Shown here one piece after another: positions 12,169 to 23,655 of a DNA stretch of 64,000 nucleotides. A program made the translations under genes and the position numbers. The stretch is from the NCBI RefSeq assembly GCF_003254395.2, contig NC_037652.1, positions 7,862,501 to 7,926,500 on the forward strand, read 5' to 3'. The DNA comes from Apis mellifera. Its lineage: Eukaryota; Arthropoda; Insecta; Hymenoptera; Apidae. The notes below the pieces were generated by a model, which saw only the letters and a list, made by a program, of their open reading frames with translations, had not been told where the DNA came from and did not search any database. Numbering within the stretch: the first letter of the stretch is position 1; each line of letters starts with the position of its first letter.

Positions 12169-13106
12169 TTACAAATTCTTAGCATCTATTTCTTCAGTTT
12201 GTTTAGCAGTTAAATAATCAATTTCAATATCTTGATAGCAAGGTTTTTCTTGTTCGTTCCAAAAACTTTGAGGAATTTTACTAATATTTTGTTCAAGAAA
12301 TATATGAATATTTAAATCATTAAATACTTCTTCGTATATGAAATTATTTTGTAAAACAATTTCTGTTACATATGGTTGTATACGCAAGATATAATCAATA
12401 GGACTAGATTTATTTGTTTTTCTGAAATTATCTGCCACAATTGAAAAACTGTTTGTTAAAAGAATGCATTTATTTAACTTTTTACACCAATTAGCATAAA
12501 GGAAATTATTAATTAAATGTACTGAACAATGTGGCATATATACTAAAGTAATATTATCACATATAATGCGTTTGCCTTCTTCATTAATTTTTATAACATT
12601 GAAATCAAGTTTTTTTAGAAACTCAATTTCTTTGGAAGAAAAAATCGGATCATATACATAAATTTGAGGATTAAAATGTTTTTTTAAAAACAAAAGTAGT
12701 GCTAATTGATATTTAGAAGATCTGCGATTAAAAAAATGACCCAAACCATAGCACACTATATCAGAAATACCATTGCCATCTAAAGCTTTTAATGAATCTT
12801 TCAAATAATGAAAAACATTATCAGCAAATGATGAATTTTTCAGTTCAATTTCAGCCTTTAGTAATTTTCTGAAATTATAAAATTGTTATAAAAATTTTAT
12901 ATATATTTAAAAAAAATATAAAATATATGTTTAAAATATATATATTTAAAAAATCCTTACCCAAAAACTGTTTCGTAATTAATGTTGTGATCGCCATCAT
13001 TGTCATTGTTAGTAGATAAAAATGTACTTGAATGGCATATAGTTCGAATCTTAGGTGCACGTTTCTTTCGATTAGTTACGAGTTTAAATTCTTCACTGTC
13101 TCGCAT
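12169..13106 (-). CDS. SRRD: SRR1-like protein (SRRD family)
   Basis: Two exons, 12961-13106 and 12169-12868, join in phase to give 281 aa. The protein starts MRDSEEFKLVTNRKKRAPK at 13106, a basic Lys/Arg-rich beginning typical of SRR1-like proteins. The SRR1 domain covers the second exon: DIVCYGLGHFFNRRSSKYQL, LALLLFLKKHFN, YVYDPIFSSKEIEFLKKL, TLVYMPHCSVHLINNFLYAN, LLTNSFS. SRR1 was named from a plant light-signalling and clock mutant; animal SRRD has been linked to heme and circadian control, but the molecular activity is not established. A single-copy housekeeping gene is the likely reading. Confidence 0.85.
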
Positions 13107-14972
13107 TTTATATGTGTATTCTTATATATATGTGTGTGTATACATAGTTAAAAAGTAAATAATTTTGTTTTGTATGCGATCATTTTATTACTTACCTATT
13201 TAAGTAAAAGATTCATATACCCTTCATTATAATTTATATACCCTATGGTTTAATTACGTTTTTATAATTATAAGAATTGTTATAAAAAATATTTCAAAAT
13301 ATAACCAAGATTAGTAATATAAGGTAAGTGAATAAATTTAGAATGAAATGTTATACTAAAATAATTAAAAATAATAAATTGAAAAAAAATTAAGTTTCAG
13401 GATTTTCTCTAATAGATGGCTCTATATCTTACTTGTCTTCTATAGATGGCGTCACTATATCATTAAAGTAAAAAAATAGCAAATTTTATTAATTTTCAAT
13501 AACTAATACATTATAATATTTAAGATATATATATGTAATAATGTTACATATATATTTTGTTAAGTTTTGCTAAAATTTTACATTGCTATTGTTCGTTTTG
13601 TTTTGTTTTTTAAAGTTTATTATTTATTTTTTATCAAGATTATTCAATCTTTTTTCTTATTCAATATATATGCATATATGATACGACTATAAATATTTAA
13701 GTCCTTCAAAAAATAAAAATACTTACTTATATATAATTAAAATATCTTTTTATATTTAACAATATATAAATATGAAAATGTTAAACAAGGATATAAACAA
13801 ATATTATATTTTTTATAATCAACATTTTTAAATATTTTGATGATTAAAATAAAAAATTATATTTATATAATTTAATATAATTATATGATAGATATTTTAT
13901 ATATTTTGAATAAAAAAGAAGAGAAAAATAAAAATAAAGAGAAAATAAAAGCTAAATGCTTTGTGCAACAGAGTTCAAATGCGAATACGAATGATACAAT
14001 CCATAAGATGTGATTACCACAAACAAAATATAGGATAGAGACCTATTATCACATCCTATACCTCGTTTCTGGTAAAACGTATGACGTATGCTTTATTCGT
14101 TGACAACAAATTAACTGAACGATGAGCCGATCTAAGAACGGTCGAGGAAGCGATTAACAAGTGTGGAGTAACAGTTATGATCGATCGGTATAAATCGATA
14201 TGGATATGTAAGGAATCCATCGTAATGAATTCGTGCCGATCGATTTTTATCAACAGCGTTTTTAATATACTACGTTACAGAAGAAGAAACGTGATACGTA
14301 AAGGTAAAAGAAAAATTATCGCATTGATCATGTCAAATTGAATGCGCGTTTCTTGCGATAAATATAATATATATATATATATATATAAATATTGCAAAAT
14401 AGTGACTTTCTATCTTTTTCTAATAATTAAAAAACATGAAAATATTAAACATTAACATCAACAATGTTTTCCTTTTTCTTCAAATATTTATAATTCATTA
14501 TCTATTCGTTGCCATATTTGTTATAAATATTAGAAACAGGAAATGTATCGAAGTAATATACATAATTTAGATTTTTTTATTTATTTACAATATTAATGAT
14601 ATTTTTTTTTTATTTAAAAATTGATTATATTGATTTCTTTAGATCATTCTAAATTTTAACAACATTATAATTATAAATATATTAAAAATTTTATTTTATT
14701 TTTATAATCAAATACTAAAGTCATCTTAGTCTTTCAGAATTCATATACTAAACTTATGAAACAACAAATATAAATTATCTTCATCTCAGGGGTGAAAAAG
14801 TGAAATTTATGTTGAAGTAAGTTAGCAATTGTGGAATAATTTTATTCTTATTTTTTACGACGATACATTTCGAAAACTATATATATATATTTGGCCTCAT
14901 TGATTTTTTATTCAATGTGATTCAGGCACAAGCGAGTAATACGATATCTACGAGAGACATTTTTTTTTAAAA
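13107..14972. other. Divergent intergenic region, SRR1-like / PPxY membrane protein
   Basis: AT-rich, with a GC-richer block at about 14040-14345 that could be a promoter or non-coding first exon of the plus-strand gene. An acceptor-like TTCAATGTGATTCAG at about 14915-14929 supports a spliced leader. Two copies of an ATAGATGGC motif occur near 13413-13455, resembling the AGATGGCG motif of the repeat elements at 36.5 and 37.0 kb. Nothing coding recognised. Confidence 0.4.
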
Positions 14973-16225
14973 ATGTCTTTAAACATAAGAATGAATAAAT
15001 GGGCTCCAAAATTGACAATCATCTTTCAGCTGACTATTTGGAGTATCATTGGAATTATACTTCTACAAAAAGGTGTAATCTCCTTGTGTGAAAAGACGAA
15101 AGTACGAAATGACACAATTAGCAAACAGGTTCGACATTCTAATCGATTCTGAATATACGATACTACATAATATTTTAATATTCTAAATATATATAATTAA
15201 ATTATTGACAAATAATTAAATTATTAATGCAAAATTTTGGCAATATTTTTATAAATAAGTAATTTTGTTAATGAAGTAAATATTTAATAATTCAAAATTT
15301 AATAATAATAGTCAATTGTAATTAATTCATTATACATAAACAACGTATGTATTTGAATATTTAATTTAATATTTTTCATTTATGTTTTTTAAAAATTTGT
15401 ACATACATTTAAAAAAAAAATATCAAATTAAGAAAATATTCGAGAATACTATTTTCACAGGAAAAGTTAACAAGATGGAATGAAAGTGAATTGTTTAAAG
15501 AATCAAATATTACAGAAAATCGTTTTAAAATAATAAAATTTCAAATAGACACTCAACGAGAAAACATTACTATTGATAAGCCTAAGAATATTACGTCGAA
15601 TAAACAATGGCATACCGGCAATGGAATATTTAAAACGATTTCAACGATCAAAAAACGAACAACAATTCGACATGAACACGATACTAGAGATCTACATTCA
15701 ATTCAATCTTCAACAATTTATTCAAATAACAAAAATGAAGTAGAGAAAATAAAGCACAAAGCGAATATTATTATTCCACTCATTTCTAATGAAAATCCTT
15801 ATGAGACAGAAAACAGTAAAATGAATGATAGCATGTCAAGTGTTTCATTTGAATTCAAAGACTTTGGTACTACTAATTTAATTAGGTTGAATGAAAAAAA
15901 ATTTTTTGAACACGAAAACAATGAAATATCCCATAAAAATATAGGAAACGATAAAAGTGAAGTCAAATCGCGACGATCACACGTAAATCGAGTCGGAACA
16001 GCTATTGCTATACTCATGCTTGCAATCGGTATTGTCATGTTACTTTTAGGACCGCTCATAGTTATCATACGTACTTTTAGTCAGAGAAGGCGGACCAGAA
16101 AAATGTTAAAATCAAAATGTTATAACGATCAGCCGCCAACTTACGAAGAAGCAACATTAATGGATCAAGCACCAAGATATTCGACGCTCCAATTGAATAC
16201 AATACTTGATTCTTCTTCTCTTTAA
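14973..16225 (+). CDS. Unrecognised single-pass membrane protein with PPxY cytoplasmic tail
   Basis: Two exons, 14973-15128 and 15461-16225, join in phase (306 aa). The N-terminus (MSLNIRMNKWAPK then LTIIFQLTIWSIIGIILL) looks like a signal peptide or signal anchor. The middle, about 165 residues, is polar, rich in Asn, Lys, Ile and Thr, with several N-x-S/T sequons (NDT, NES, NIT three times, NDS), so probably extracellular and glycosylated. A hydrophobic segment VGTAIAILMLAIGIVMLLLG leads to a basic stop-transfer (RRRTRK) and a roughly 50-residue tail with QPPTYEEATLMD and YSTL. PPxY binds WW domains of Nedd4-type ubiquitin ligases; YxxPhi is an endocytic signal. The layout recalls commissureless or Ndfip-type adaptors but no sequence similarity was recognised, so no function is assigned. 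Confidence 0.75.
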
Positions 16226-16765
16226 TCACTTTGATCTAGTTTTTCTTTTTTTTTTTTTTTTTTTAATACTCTTGATATTACATTTTCTGTCAAATTTTTT
16301 TTATATATTTCTGTTACTATTTTTAAAATTTTTTTATTATTTTACTTTTTTTTGTTACTTCATAATGATAGAAATTTCTAATTTAAGCATTAACATTTTA
16401 TTTTGTAATTGTACGTACTTAAATTAAAGACTATATATATATTATGTATTTATACGTATATATATGTATACATATTCATATATACATGTATATATGTATA
16501 AATACATATATATATATATATTACGATATAATTCTCAACAAGGCGTACATGCAATATCATTTTTTCCTTTTTCCACAATGTTAATTAATTATTTTTATTT
16601 TTAAAACTATTAACATTTTAAATTTTAAACTTACAAACAAATAAATAAAGAATAAAATATGATGAAGTGGAACAAAGTAAAATGGAATGAAGCGAAATGA
16701 GATCACGACAGAATGTGACAGAACGGAACGAAACGGAATGAAACGATTTAGTAATTCGAACCAAG
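16226..16765. other. Intergenic: 3' UTR of PPxY gene and Rpn10 promoter
   Basis: Begins with a poly-T run and AT-rich 3' UTR-like sequence, then TA-rich alternating purine-pyrimidine DNA at about 16428-16525. From 16665 to 16750, just before the Rpn10 ATG, GAA-containing pentamer-like units (GGAAC, GAAAC, GGAAT) recur in one orientation. Confidence 0.4.
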
Positions 16766-18742
16766 ATGGTACTGGAAAGTACGATGATATGGTAAGCTCT
16801 AGATATTTATTTATTATAAGTTTATAAAATGCATTATATTTTTCGTTTTATGAATTTATGTTTTCTAAATATTTATTAAATCACATATTAGTAAAATTTC
16901 ATATTTTCTGATCATACAAATATTTTGTTAACATAAACGTTATCTCGAGTGACAGTGCAAAGTTGAAATATTCATGATTAACATTTTTTTTTTTTAAATA
17001 AAATTTGATAATTATAATTTGATTTAGTACAAAATTATGTATAAGATATTTAATAAATGATAAATATTAACTGAATTACAATTTAGATATTTTTGTTTTT
17101 ATAATCAAATAAAGGTTATGTGACTAAATTAAAATAATTTTCTTACAAATTTATTCATGACAAATGTTTATTATTTCTTTTTTGAATATATCTTTTTATA
17201 TATATTTTTGAATATTTACAGTGTTGACAACAGCGATTATATGAGAAATGGAGATTTTTTACCAACACGACTGCAAGCACAACAAGATGCTGTTAATTTA
17301 GTTTGTCATTCAAAAACACGATCGAATCCCGAAAATAATGTTGGTTTGATAACACTAGCTAAGTAAGTCAATTTATACATTCTGTGCCAGAAATAAAAGG
17401 TATTTGTTATTTTATTTATTTAATCGTTATTATTTTAAATAGTGTTGAAGTATTAGCTACACTTACAAGTGATGTGGGCAGAATTTTATCAAAACTTCAT
17501 CAAGTTCAACCAAATGGTAACTTAAGTTTAATTACAGGAATACGAATTGCACATGTAAATATATTGATTAATTATAATTTATATATATATATAATTTTTA
17601 TAAAAAATTATAATTATAATGTTTATTAACAGTTAGCATTGAAACATCGTCAAGGTAAAAATCATAAAATGCGTATTGTGGCTTTTATTGGTAGTCCTAT
17701 AGAAATTGATGAGAAAGAACTTGTAAAATTAGCAAAAAGATTAAAAAAAGAGAAAGTTAATGTAGATGTGATTAGTTTTGGTGAAGAAAGCATTAACAAT
17801 GAAGTGTTAACAGCCTTTATCAATGCTCTTAATGGAAAAGATGGAACAGGCAGTCATTTAGTCACAGTTCCACCTGGACCACATTTATCTGATGCATTGA
17901 TTTCTTCTCCTATTATTCAAGGAGAAGATGGAATGGGTGGTACAGGTATGGGAGGGTCTGCTTATGAATTTGGTGTTGATCCAAATGAAGATCCAGAATT
18001 GGCATTGGTGTGTATTTTATATTTATTTTTCTAATAAAATTTCATCTTTTTTAATTTATTTATATGGACAAATTTTACAATTTTTCTTTATTTATGCAGG
18101 CATTACGTGTTTCTATGGAAGAGCAACGTCAGCGTCAAGAAGATGAAGCGCGTCGTGCACAAGCTAATGAAGCAGCTACAAATAAACCACCAGAAACAAT
18201 TAAAGAAGTGCATAATGAAGAAGCAATGTTAAAGCGTGCACTCGCTATGTCACTTGAGGGTGCAGAAACATCATCATCAACAGCTGATAATACTGTTCCT
18301 GCTAACATAAATGCACCTGATTTTGCACGCATGACTGAGGAAGAACAAATTGCTTTTGCTATGCAGATGTCTATGCAAGATCAACGTAAGATTCAGATAT
18401 ATATGTATATAAATGTATACATAAACATATATATATATATATATACATGTATATATATTATTATTATTTTTTTATTTTACAGAAGAACTTGAATCTCTAA
18501 AAGAAGAAGCAATGGAAGTTGAAGAAGATTATGCTGCTGTAATGTCTGATCCAGCATTCTTGCAATCTGTTTTGGAAAATTTACCGGGTGTTGATCCTCA
18601 TTCAGAAGCTGTTCGTCAAGCTGTTGGATCTCTTCAACAAAACAAGGATAAGGACAAAGAAAAAGAGAAAGAAAAGGACAAAGATAAGGATAAAGATAAG
18701 GACAAAGATAAGGACAAAGATAAAGACAAGGAAAAAAAATAA
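16766..18742 (+). CDS. Rpn10: 26S proteasome non-ATPase subunit 4 (Rpn10)
   Basis: Ubiquitin receptor of the 19S regulatory particle. Exons: 16766-16791, 17222-17362, 17443-17554, 17633-18007, 18100-18385, 18483-18742; phases close to give 399 aa. The start MVLESTMICVDNSDYMRNGD is the typical N-terminus of the von Willebrand A domain, which docks Rpn10 on the lid-base interface (residues 1 to about 190, with NLSLITGIRIAHLALKHRQ and RIVAFIGSPI). Three ubiquitin-interacting motifs follow: PELALALRVSMEEQ, EEAMLKRALAMSLEG and EEEQIAFAMQMSMQDQ. The C-terminus has the conserved DPAFLQSVLENLPGVDP and then a long alternating Lys-Asp/Glu tail encoded by an imperfect 12-bp repeat (18647-18739). Intron 1 carries an antioxidant-response-type element. 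Confidence 0.97.
16950..16958 (+). promoter_or_regulatory. ARE-type (CncC/Nrf) core site in Rpn10 intron 1
   Basis: TGACAGTGC fits TGACnnnGC, and with flanks (G before, A after) fits RTGACnnnGCR. It lies about 160 bp after the first coding exon. Cnc-bZIP factors are known to drive proteasome genes through such sites; use here is inferred. Confidence 0.4.
18647..18739 (+). repeat. Coding minisatellite (Lys-Asp tail of Rpn10)
   Basis: Imperfect tandem repeat of GACAAAGATAAG-like units encoding alternating Lys and Asp/Glu at the extreme C-terminus. The unit is in frame, so unit-number changes alter only tail length. Confidence 0.85.
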
Positions 18743-19003
18743 ATTTGTGCTCATTAAATATTCTTACTTCATATTAATCAATGTTCTTTGAATATCTTAT
18801 ACCAAATATAAGTTCGAATTTTTCAGAACTTTATTTAACATTTTTTTTATGCTTTTATGTTACATGTACATGTTTTTGAAATTATTCTTCCATATAATTA
18901 TTATATAATTTCTCTTCAATTCTCCTGTCTGCATTTTTTTTTTAAATTTTTATATAATAACCGAAAAACCGTTACCGTTCAAAAATATCAATGAAACTTC
19001 AAA

Positions 19004-21221
19004 ATGGCGCCACGTAGAAAAAGTATTGGATCGTTACGCGGTTCTTTAAATGACAGTTTAGATAAAGAAAATAATTATTTGCGTTCATTAAGTGATTATC
19101 AAGCACGAGTTCGAAGGCGAGAAAGTATTCGAAATTATAAAAATGTAGCGGTAAGTAAATTTTTCGATTAATAAATTGATAAAATTTTATCAGTATACAT
19201 TTTTTTTTAAATTTATAAATATAATTTATTATTTTTTTTTAAATAGAAATCATATTTTTATTTTAATTTGAAAAATTTGTATTATTTAAGTTTTTAGATA
19301 TCATTTAAAAATATTATGATTAATAAACTATGATTAGGTTATGTTTTTCATTCGAAAAAGAAATTGTTAAATTATCAATATAGATATAATATAAAGTTAA
19401 AATTTAACATTTATAAATTTAACAAATTTAATTATTTTAAATACTTAATATAAATCTTTTATATAACTAATTTTATCATTAATTTTATGTAAATTGTTTA
19501 TTTTTTAAAAATAATTTGTATTTATACTATTTGAAAAATAAATGCTGTAATTTAAATTTTTATAACAATTATATTTATAGAAAATCAAATTGAAAATATT
19601 TTTCATTTGATTCATATCTTTTTTATATGAAATAATAATTTTAACAGTAGAAATTATTTTTATAAAAAAAAGCATTTTTTGGAAAAATATGATTTATTGT
19701 AGGAATATGACTTAGAACAAAAAATTGAACTAGAAACTAAAATCAAAGAAGGATCCTCTAGATTATTAGCTGCTGCGCGGCATCCTGCACAAAGTTTAGA
19801 AGCGGCACGTGCTTTGTTAACTTCAAGCAAAAGAATGTCTGCTTATATGGTTGAATTAGAACATCAGAAAAAAAATATGTCATTGAAAACAAGGTATATT
19901 ATTAATCTGTTATATTAATCAAATTATATTAATTTGATTAATTTGATTATAATATATATTATATTGATTATAATATATATAATATATATATTGATTAATA
20001 TTAATATACATTTATAATATATATATATATTTAAATATATTTATATTTAATGCAAATAAAAATATTTTTTACCATTTTTATATGGTTGTTATATGTTTCA
20101 GCACTTTTAATAGTAAAGGAAAACTGTCAATTTCAGATCTTAGATTTCCTTTAATGTGGAGAGATACTGATCATTTTAAAAATCGAGGAGATTATCGAAG
20201 ATTTGCAATTTTTTGTATAGTCCGAGTTGGTGCAGAAGTTCATGATACAAATTTACTTTTTCCTATTGATAGAAAACAAACTGATATTAGTTTTCCTGAT
20301 GTTTTATTGTTTAATAATGTGCCAGCTGAATTTGAATTATCTTTAGAAGTTTATAGTCACATTTTGCAAGAAGATCTTAGTATTGCTAGTACTCCAAGAA
20401 AAATTAGAAAAACAATTCATTCTTCAATTTCAAAAACTGTAGGTAGAAAGTTCGCGGCAGTTTTACGAGATGAATATGAGTTTAACAAAGTACCACAATT
20501 TGAATTGATGGCTTATGCAAAAATGACTCTTGACGATAGCAATAAAAATATACGTTCACATGATCTAACATTAAATAATTTTGGGAATAAAATTCAAATA
20601 TTGCCACTTTTTGGACATTTTTGCTGTCGTTTAGCTATTCAACCATATTGCATGAATAAAGAAATTTGCGCTGGATTTGCGATTGTAAATAATCAACGAT
20701 GTTGGATACGATTACAGAATTTTCAAATTGATAGTTGGAAATCAAAGAAATGTATAGAAAAATTAGAGCCTATATATACCATTTGTATGACCAAGGTAAA
20801 ATGATATTATATAGATTAGAATTTATTTATTCATTAATTTTTCGATATCGAATATGATCGATACTATATTATAATATTAATATTTCAGGAAACTATTGTT
20901 CGCCGATCAAAATCAATAAAAAATCAATTACGAATAATAAATAATGTAACTGATAATGAAAAACGCGATGTTATAGAATTATATTCAAATGAAGATGCTC
21001 AAAAATGGCTCGAACAATTAACAATATGTATTCAAGAACATGCTAGATGGAAACATGCAGTGATAATACCTCAACAAGTTCCAAATTTTGAATATCTAAA
21101 TGAAAATACAAATATAAAGAATTTTTTCAATAATACAAACAAACGACAAAAATCTCTTTATGACGAAACTTCATTATTAGATAATATTTGTAAAGAAGTA
21201 AACATATTTCAATCTAAATAA
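19004..21221 (+). CDS. Rtkn: Rhotekin-like Rho effector
   Basis: Scaffold that binds GTP-bound Rho. Exons: 19004-19150, 19703-19893, 20102-20795, 20889-21221; phases close, 454 aa. The start is MAPRRKSIGSLRGSLNDSL. An HR1/REM-1 Rho-binding region spans about residues 35-110 (ARVRRRESIRNYKNVAEYDL, EQKIELETKIKEGSSRLLAA, MSAYMVELEHQKK). The anillin-homology region follows (KLSISDLRFPLMWRDTDHFK, DYRRFAIFCIVRVGAEVHDT, TDISFPDVLLFNN, FELSLEVYSHILQED, FAAVLRDEYEF, RSHDLTL, LPLFGHFCCRLAIQPYC). A C-terminal PH-like domain ends near AQKWLEQLTICIQEHARWKH. The last 50 residues are not conserved in my recollection. The order and motifs match rhotekin rather than anillin itself. Confidence 0.93.
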
Positions 21222-21768
21222 AAAACATATTTTGTTTTAATTTTAAATGTATTTATATTTATTAGATACTACTAAAAATTATAATTAATAAAAGCTGTGA
21301 ACTTTTAAGATAATTAAAAATAATAAAAAATATCAAAATAGTTACAATTATTAGAAATTATATTTTTTTATAAAATCATTTCTTCCAAGTATTATTTTTT
21401 AAATTATTTAAATTTATCATCAAATATTATAATACATTATTAACGATATATTTTTACACTTCAAACTTTATTTAATTCATTAAATTCTTATATACATTTT
21501 TCTAATGAATTTCATCAGATTATATAATATGATAGATATTTATATAATATGAAATATTCAAATAATTTTTATTTTAATTTATAAAATATATTTATTATAA
21601 TTTATAAAACATATTTTCTATTAAATTAGATTATGAATAAAAATTAAAATAAAAACTACAGTTGAATATACAATTGTACATATAATGATATTTATCATTC
21701 AATAAAATTTAATTTATACTTGATTATTTAATTAATAATCATTAAATAAATAAATAAATGACAATATA
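21222..21768. other. Intergenic, convergent 3' ends of Rtkn and HIGD2A
   Basis: Very AT-rich, probably the 3' UTRs of both genes. No coding or RNA feature recognised. Confidence 0.4.
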
Positions 21769-22164
21769 TTAATTATTTTTTTTTCCTATAATAAGCCAAC
21801 CACCAAGGATAGCTAAAAGAGTGAAACTTTGTGCTCCAACTCGAGTACGCATCATTAATTGAGACATTTTAGTATTTCCCATATAAAAAGAGTACAAACC
21901 ATAAGAAAGAGCACTTGTAGTTGCTAAAATACCTAAAATGATTTAATTCAAAAATAAAATTTACAATGTTTTATTTATATATAAAATAGTATATTATAAA
22001 TAGAGGTTATATTCACCAAAAGGTATTATAGGATTTTCTTTTACTTTACGTATCATTCTTTCTTTTAATGATTCAATTTTATAATCATCATTCAATTTAG
22101 TTTGTACACGAATCCAATCTAATTCTTTTAATTCTTCTGAATTTTCTGATGTATATGACGACAT
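21769..22164 (-). CDS. HIGD2A: HIG1 domain family member 2A (Rcf1-type)
   Basis: Small inner-membrane protein that supports cytochrome c oxidase assembly and supercomplexes. Two exons, 22017-22164 and 21769-21932, join in phase to 103 aa. The HIG1 domain is clear: RMIRKVKENPIIPFGILATT, then SYGLYSFYMGNTKMSQLMMR and TRVGAQSFTLLAILGGWLII, giving two membrane segments around the conserved loop. It ends in a short polar tail (GKKNN). The start is the first in-frame ATG (MSSYTSENSEELKEL), at the usual family length. It is divergent from the small gene at 22594. Confidence 0.93.
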
Positions 22165-22593
22165 TATTTATTATTGTAATAGTAGTAGTTATTATTGTAT
22201 AGAATGTAAGAAAATTGAATTTGATAGAGTGATAAAATTTAGATTAAATTACTCCTTAAAATTATATTTGAAAAAAAATCAATCGTGATAATATTTTGGA
22301 CAATTGATAAATTTTAATTAAACATGTCTATTCAAATAAAATATATGTGATATAGGTATTTCAAAATATACATAGTATATATAATAATATATATATAATA
22401 CAAGCGAGTTCATAAAATATACGTTTAAGCAAAGTACTTACTTATATATGTGTGTTAATTTGGTATTTCTTTCATCAATATAATATTCATATTTTTATAA
22501 CATTTTAATTCATTTTTTTGTTTATTTTATGTTTAGCTATTTTGAATTATTAAATTTGTTTAAATAATAAATAATCAATATTCGAAATAGAAT
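22165..22593. promoter_or_regulatory. Short bidirectional promoter region, HIGD2A / small gene
   Basis: 429 bp between the divergent start codons. AT-rich; no clear core promoter element was picked out. Its role as a shared promoter is inferred from head-to-head spacing. Confidence 0.4.
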
Positions 22594-22919
22594 ATGAATG
22601 TGCGTGATACTGTAGAAGAATTAACGCAAATAGGTATAGAAATACGTGGAAGTTTGGAATTATTGCTTGACAGAAAAGAACAAAAGGAATTAGTATTACG
22701 GCATATTAAAACATTTTCAAATAAAAATACGCGGATCGCTGATTTTCAAGCAGGTATTTTTATATTTTTTTTATTATTATACAGAATAAAAATTTAGTAC
22801 ACATTTAATTATATATATAAAGATATTATTATAATTAATAAATATAGATTGTATTAGAGTTGTACAAGTTAGAATGTTTCAATTTACATGAGACTGATTA
22901 TGATATTGATTATTTATGA
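22594..22919 (+). CDS. Unrecognised 73-aa protein, two exons
   Basis: Exon 1 22594-22753 encodes MNVRDTVEELTQIGIEIRGS and continues through LLLDRKEQKELVLRHIKTF to ADFQA; it ends with a GTATTT donor. The only nearby acceptor that keeps phase is TATTAG at 22852-22857; exon 2 22858-22919 adds ELYKLECFNLHETDYDIDYL and a stop. The result is a small acidic, largely helical protein with a heptad-like pattern in the first 55 residues. It reads like a conserved subunit of some complex, but I could not name the family. It could also be the start of a longer gene if other splicing is used. It lies 204 bp upstream of the Swi5 start on the same strand. Confidence 0.5.
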
Positions 22920-23123
22920 TCTATAGTTTCTAAATTTTGAAGATAATTCTGTATTTTGTATAAAGTTTTATATTATTATATAATTATATAGATGAATGTA
23001 TAGATTTTATTTAAATTCATATTAACTTTCGATTTTTTTTCTTTTCGAACGTTTAAAAATTTTAATGACTGCTTTTCGTTAGGCAAAAGATATTGTATGT
23101 AACGATTCGTGTTACACAACGAA

Positions 23124-23474
23124 ATGTTTAAAAAATCCAAGGAACAAAATATGAAGAATATTAGGGAGTTAACTACAGCAAGTTCAAATCAACCATTGTG
23201 TTCGAATGATAAAGAAAATATTTTACTTACAGAAGAAGAAATACGCGAATATTTCAAATTAATAGAACACGAAAAAATTCTTGATCAAGAATTGACCAAT
23301 TTAAAAATTGAAGAAACAGAATTTCGTTCAATTCAAGAAACTATGGATTTATTACACAAATACAATGAAATTAAAGATGTAACTCAAATGGTTATAGGAG
23401 CAATAGCTGTACTAAATAATACTACCATCAAGAATTTGTATGATCAATATGGTTTATCATTGGAAGATGATTAA
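23124..23474 (+). CDS. Swi5: Swi5 homologue (DNA recombination repair)
   Basis: Swi5 pairs with Sfr1/Mei5 and stimulates Rad51 (and Dmc1) strand exchange. A single open exon of 116 aa starts at MFKKSKEQNMKNIREL; the next in-frame codons upstream contain no ATG. The C-terminal half carries the family signature: an acidic helix EEEIREYFKLIEHEKILDQE, then the diagnostic LLHKYNEIKDVTQMVIGAIA and TTIKNLYDQYGLSLEDD, matching the LHxYNxIKD(V)xQ and LYxxxGL pattern of animal Swi5. The N-terminal 45 residues are polar and variable. NHLRC2 begins 181 bp downstream on the same strand. Confidence 0.85.
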   Translation: MFKKSKEQNMKNIRELTTASSNQPLCSNDKENILLTEEEIREYFKLIEHEKILDQELTNLKIEETEFRSIQETMDLLHKYNEIKDVTQMVIGAIAVLNNTTIKNLYDQYGLSLEDD

Positions 23475-23655
23475 ATTTAATTTATTCTTTTCATAATATA
23501 TATTTTATATGTATTATTTTTATTTATCCATTCTTTATATATTTATTTTTATTGTATCTTAAAATTTAATAATTATATGTCATTTAATTATATTCATAAA
23601 AGTTGCAATTTTGGTGAATTTGATAATCAATCTTCAAAGAAATTTGTTTATAAAT

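Noticed and set aside
16665..16750. Heat-shock-element-like GAA repeats before Rpn10
   Set aside because: All GAA units point the same way; a heat-shock element needs alternating GAA and TTC blocks.
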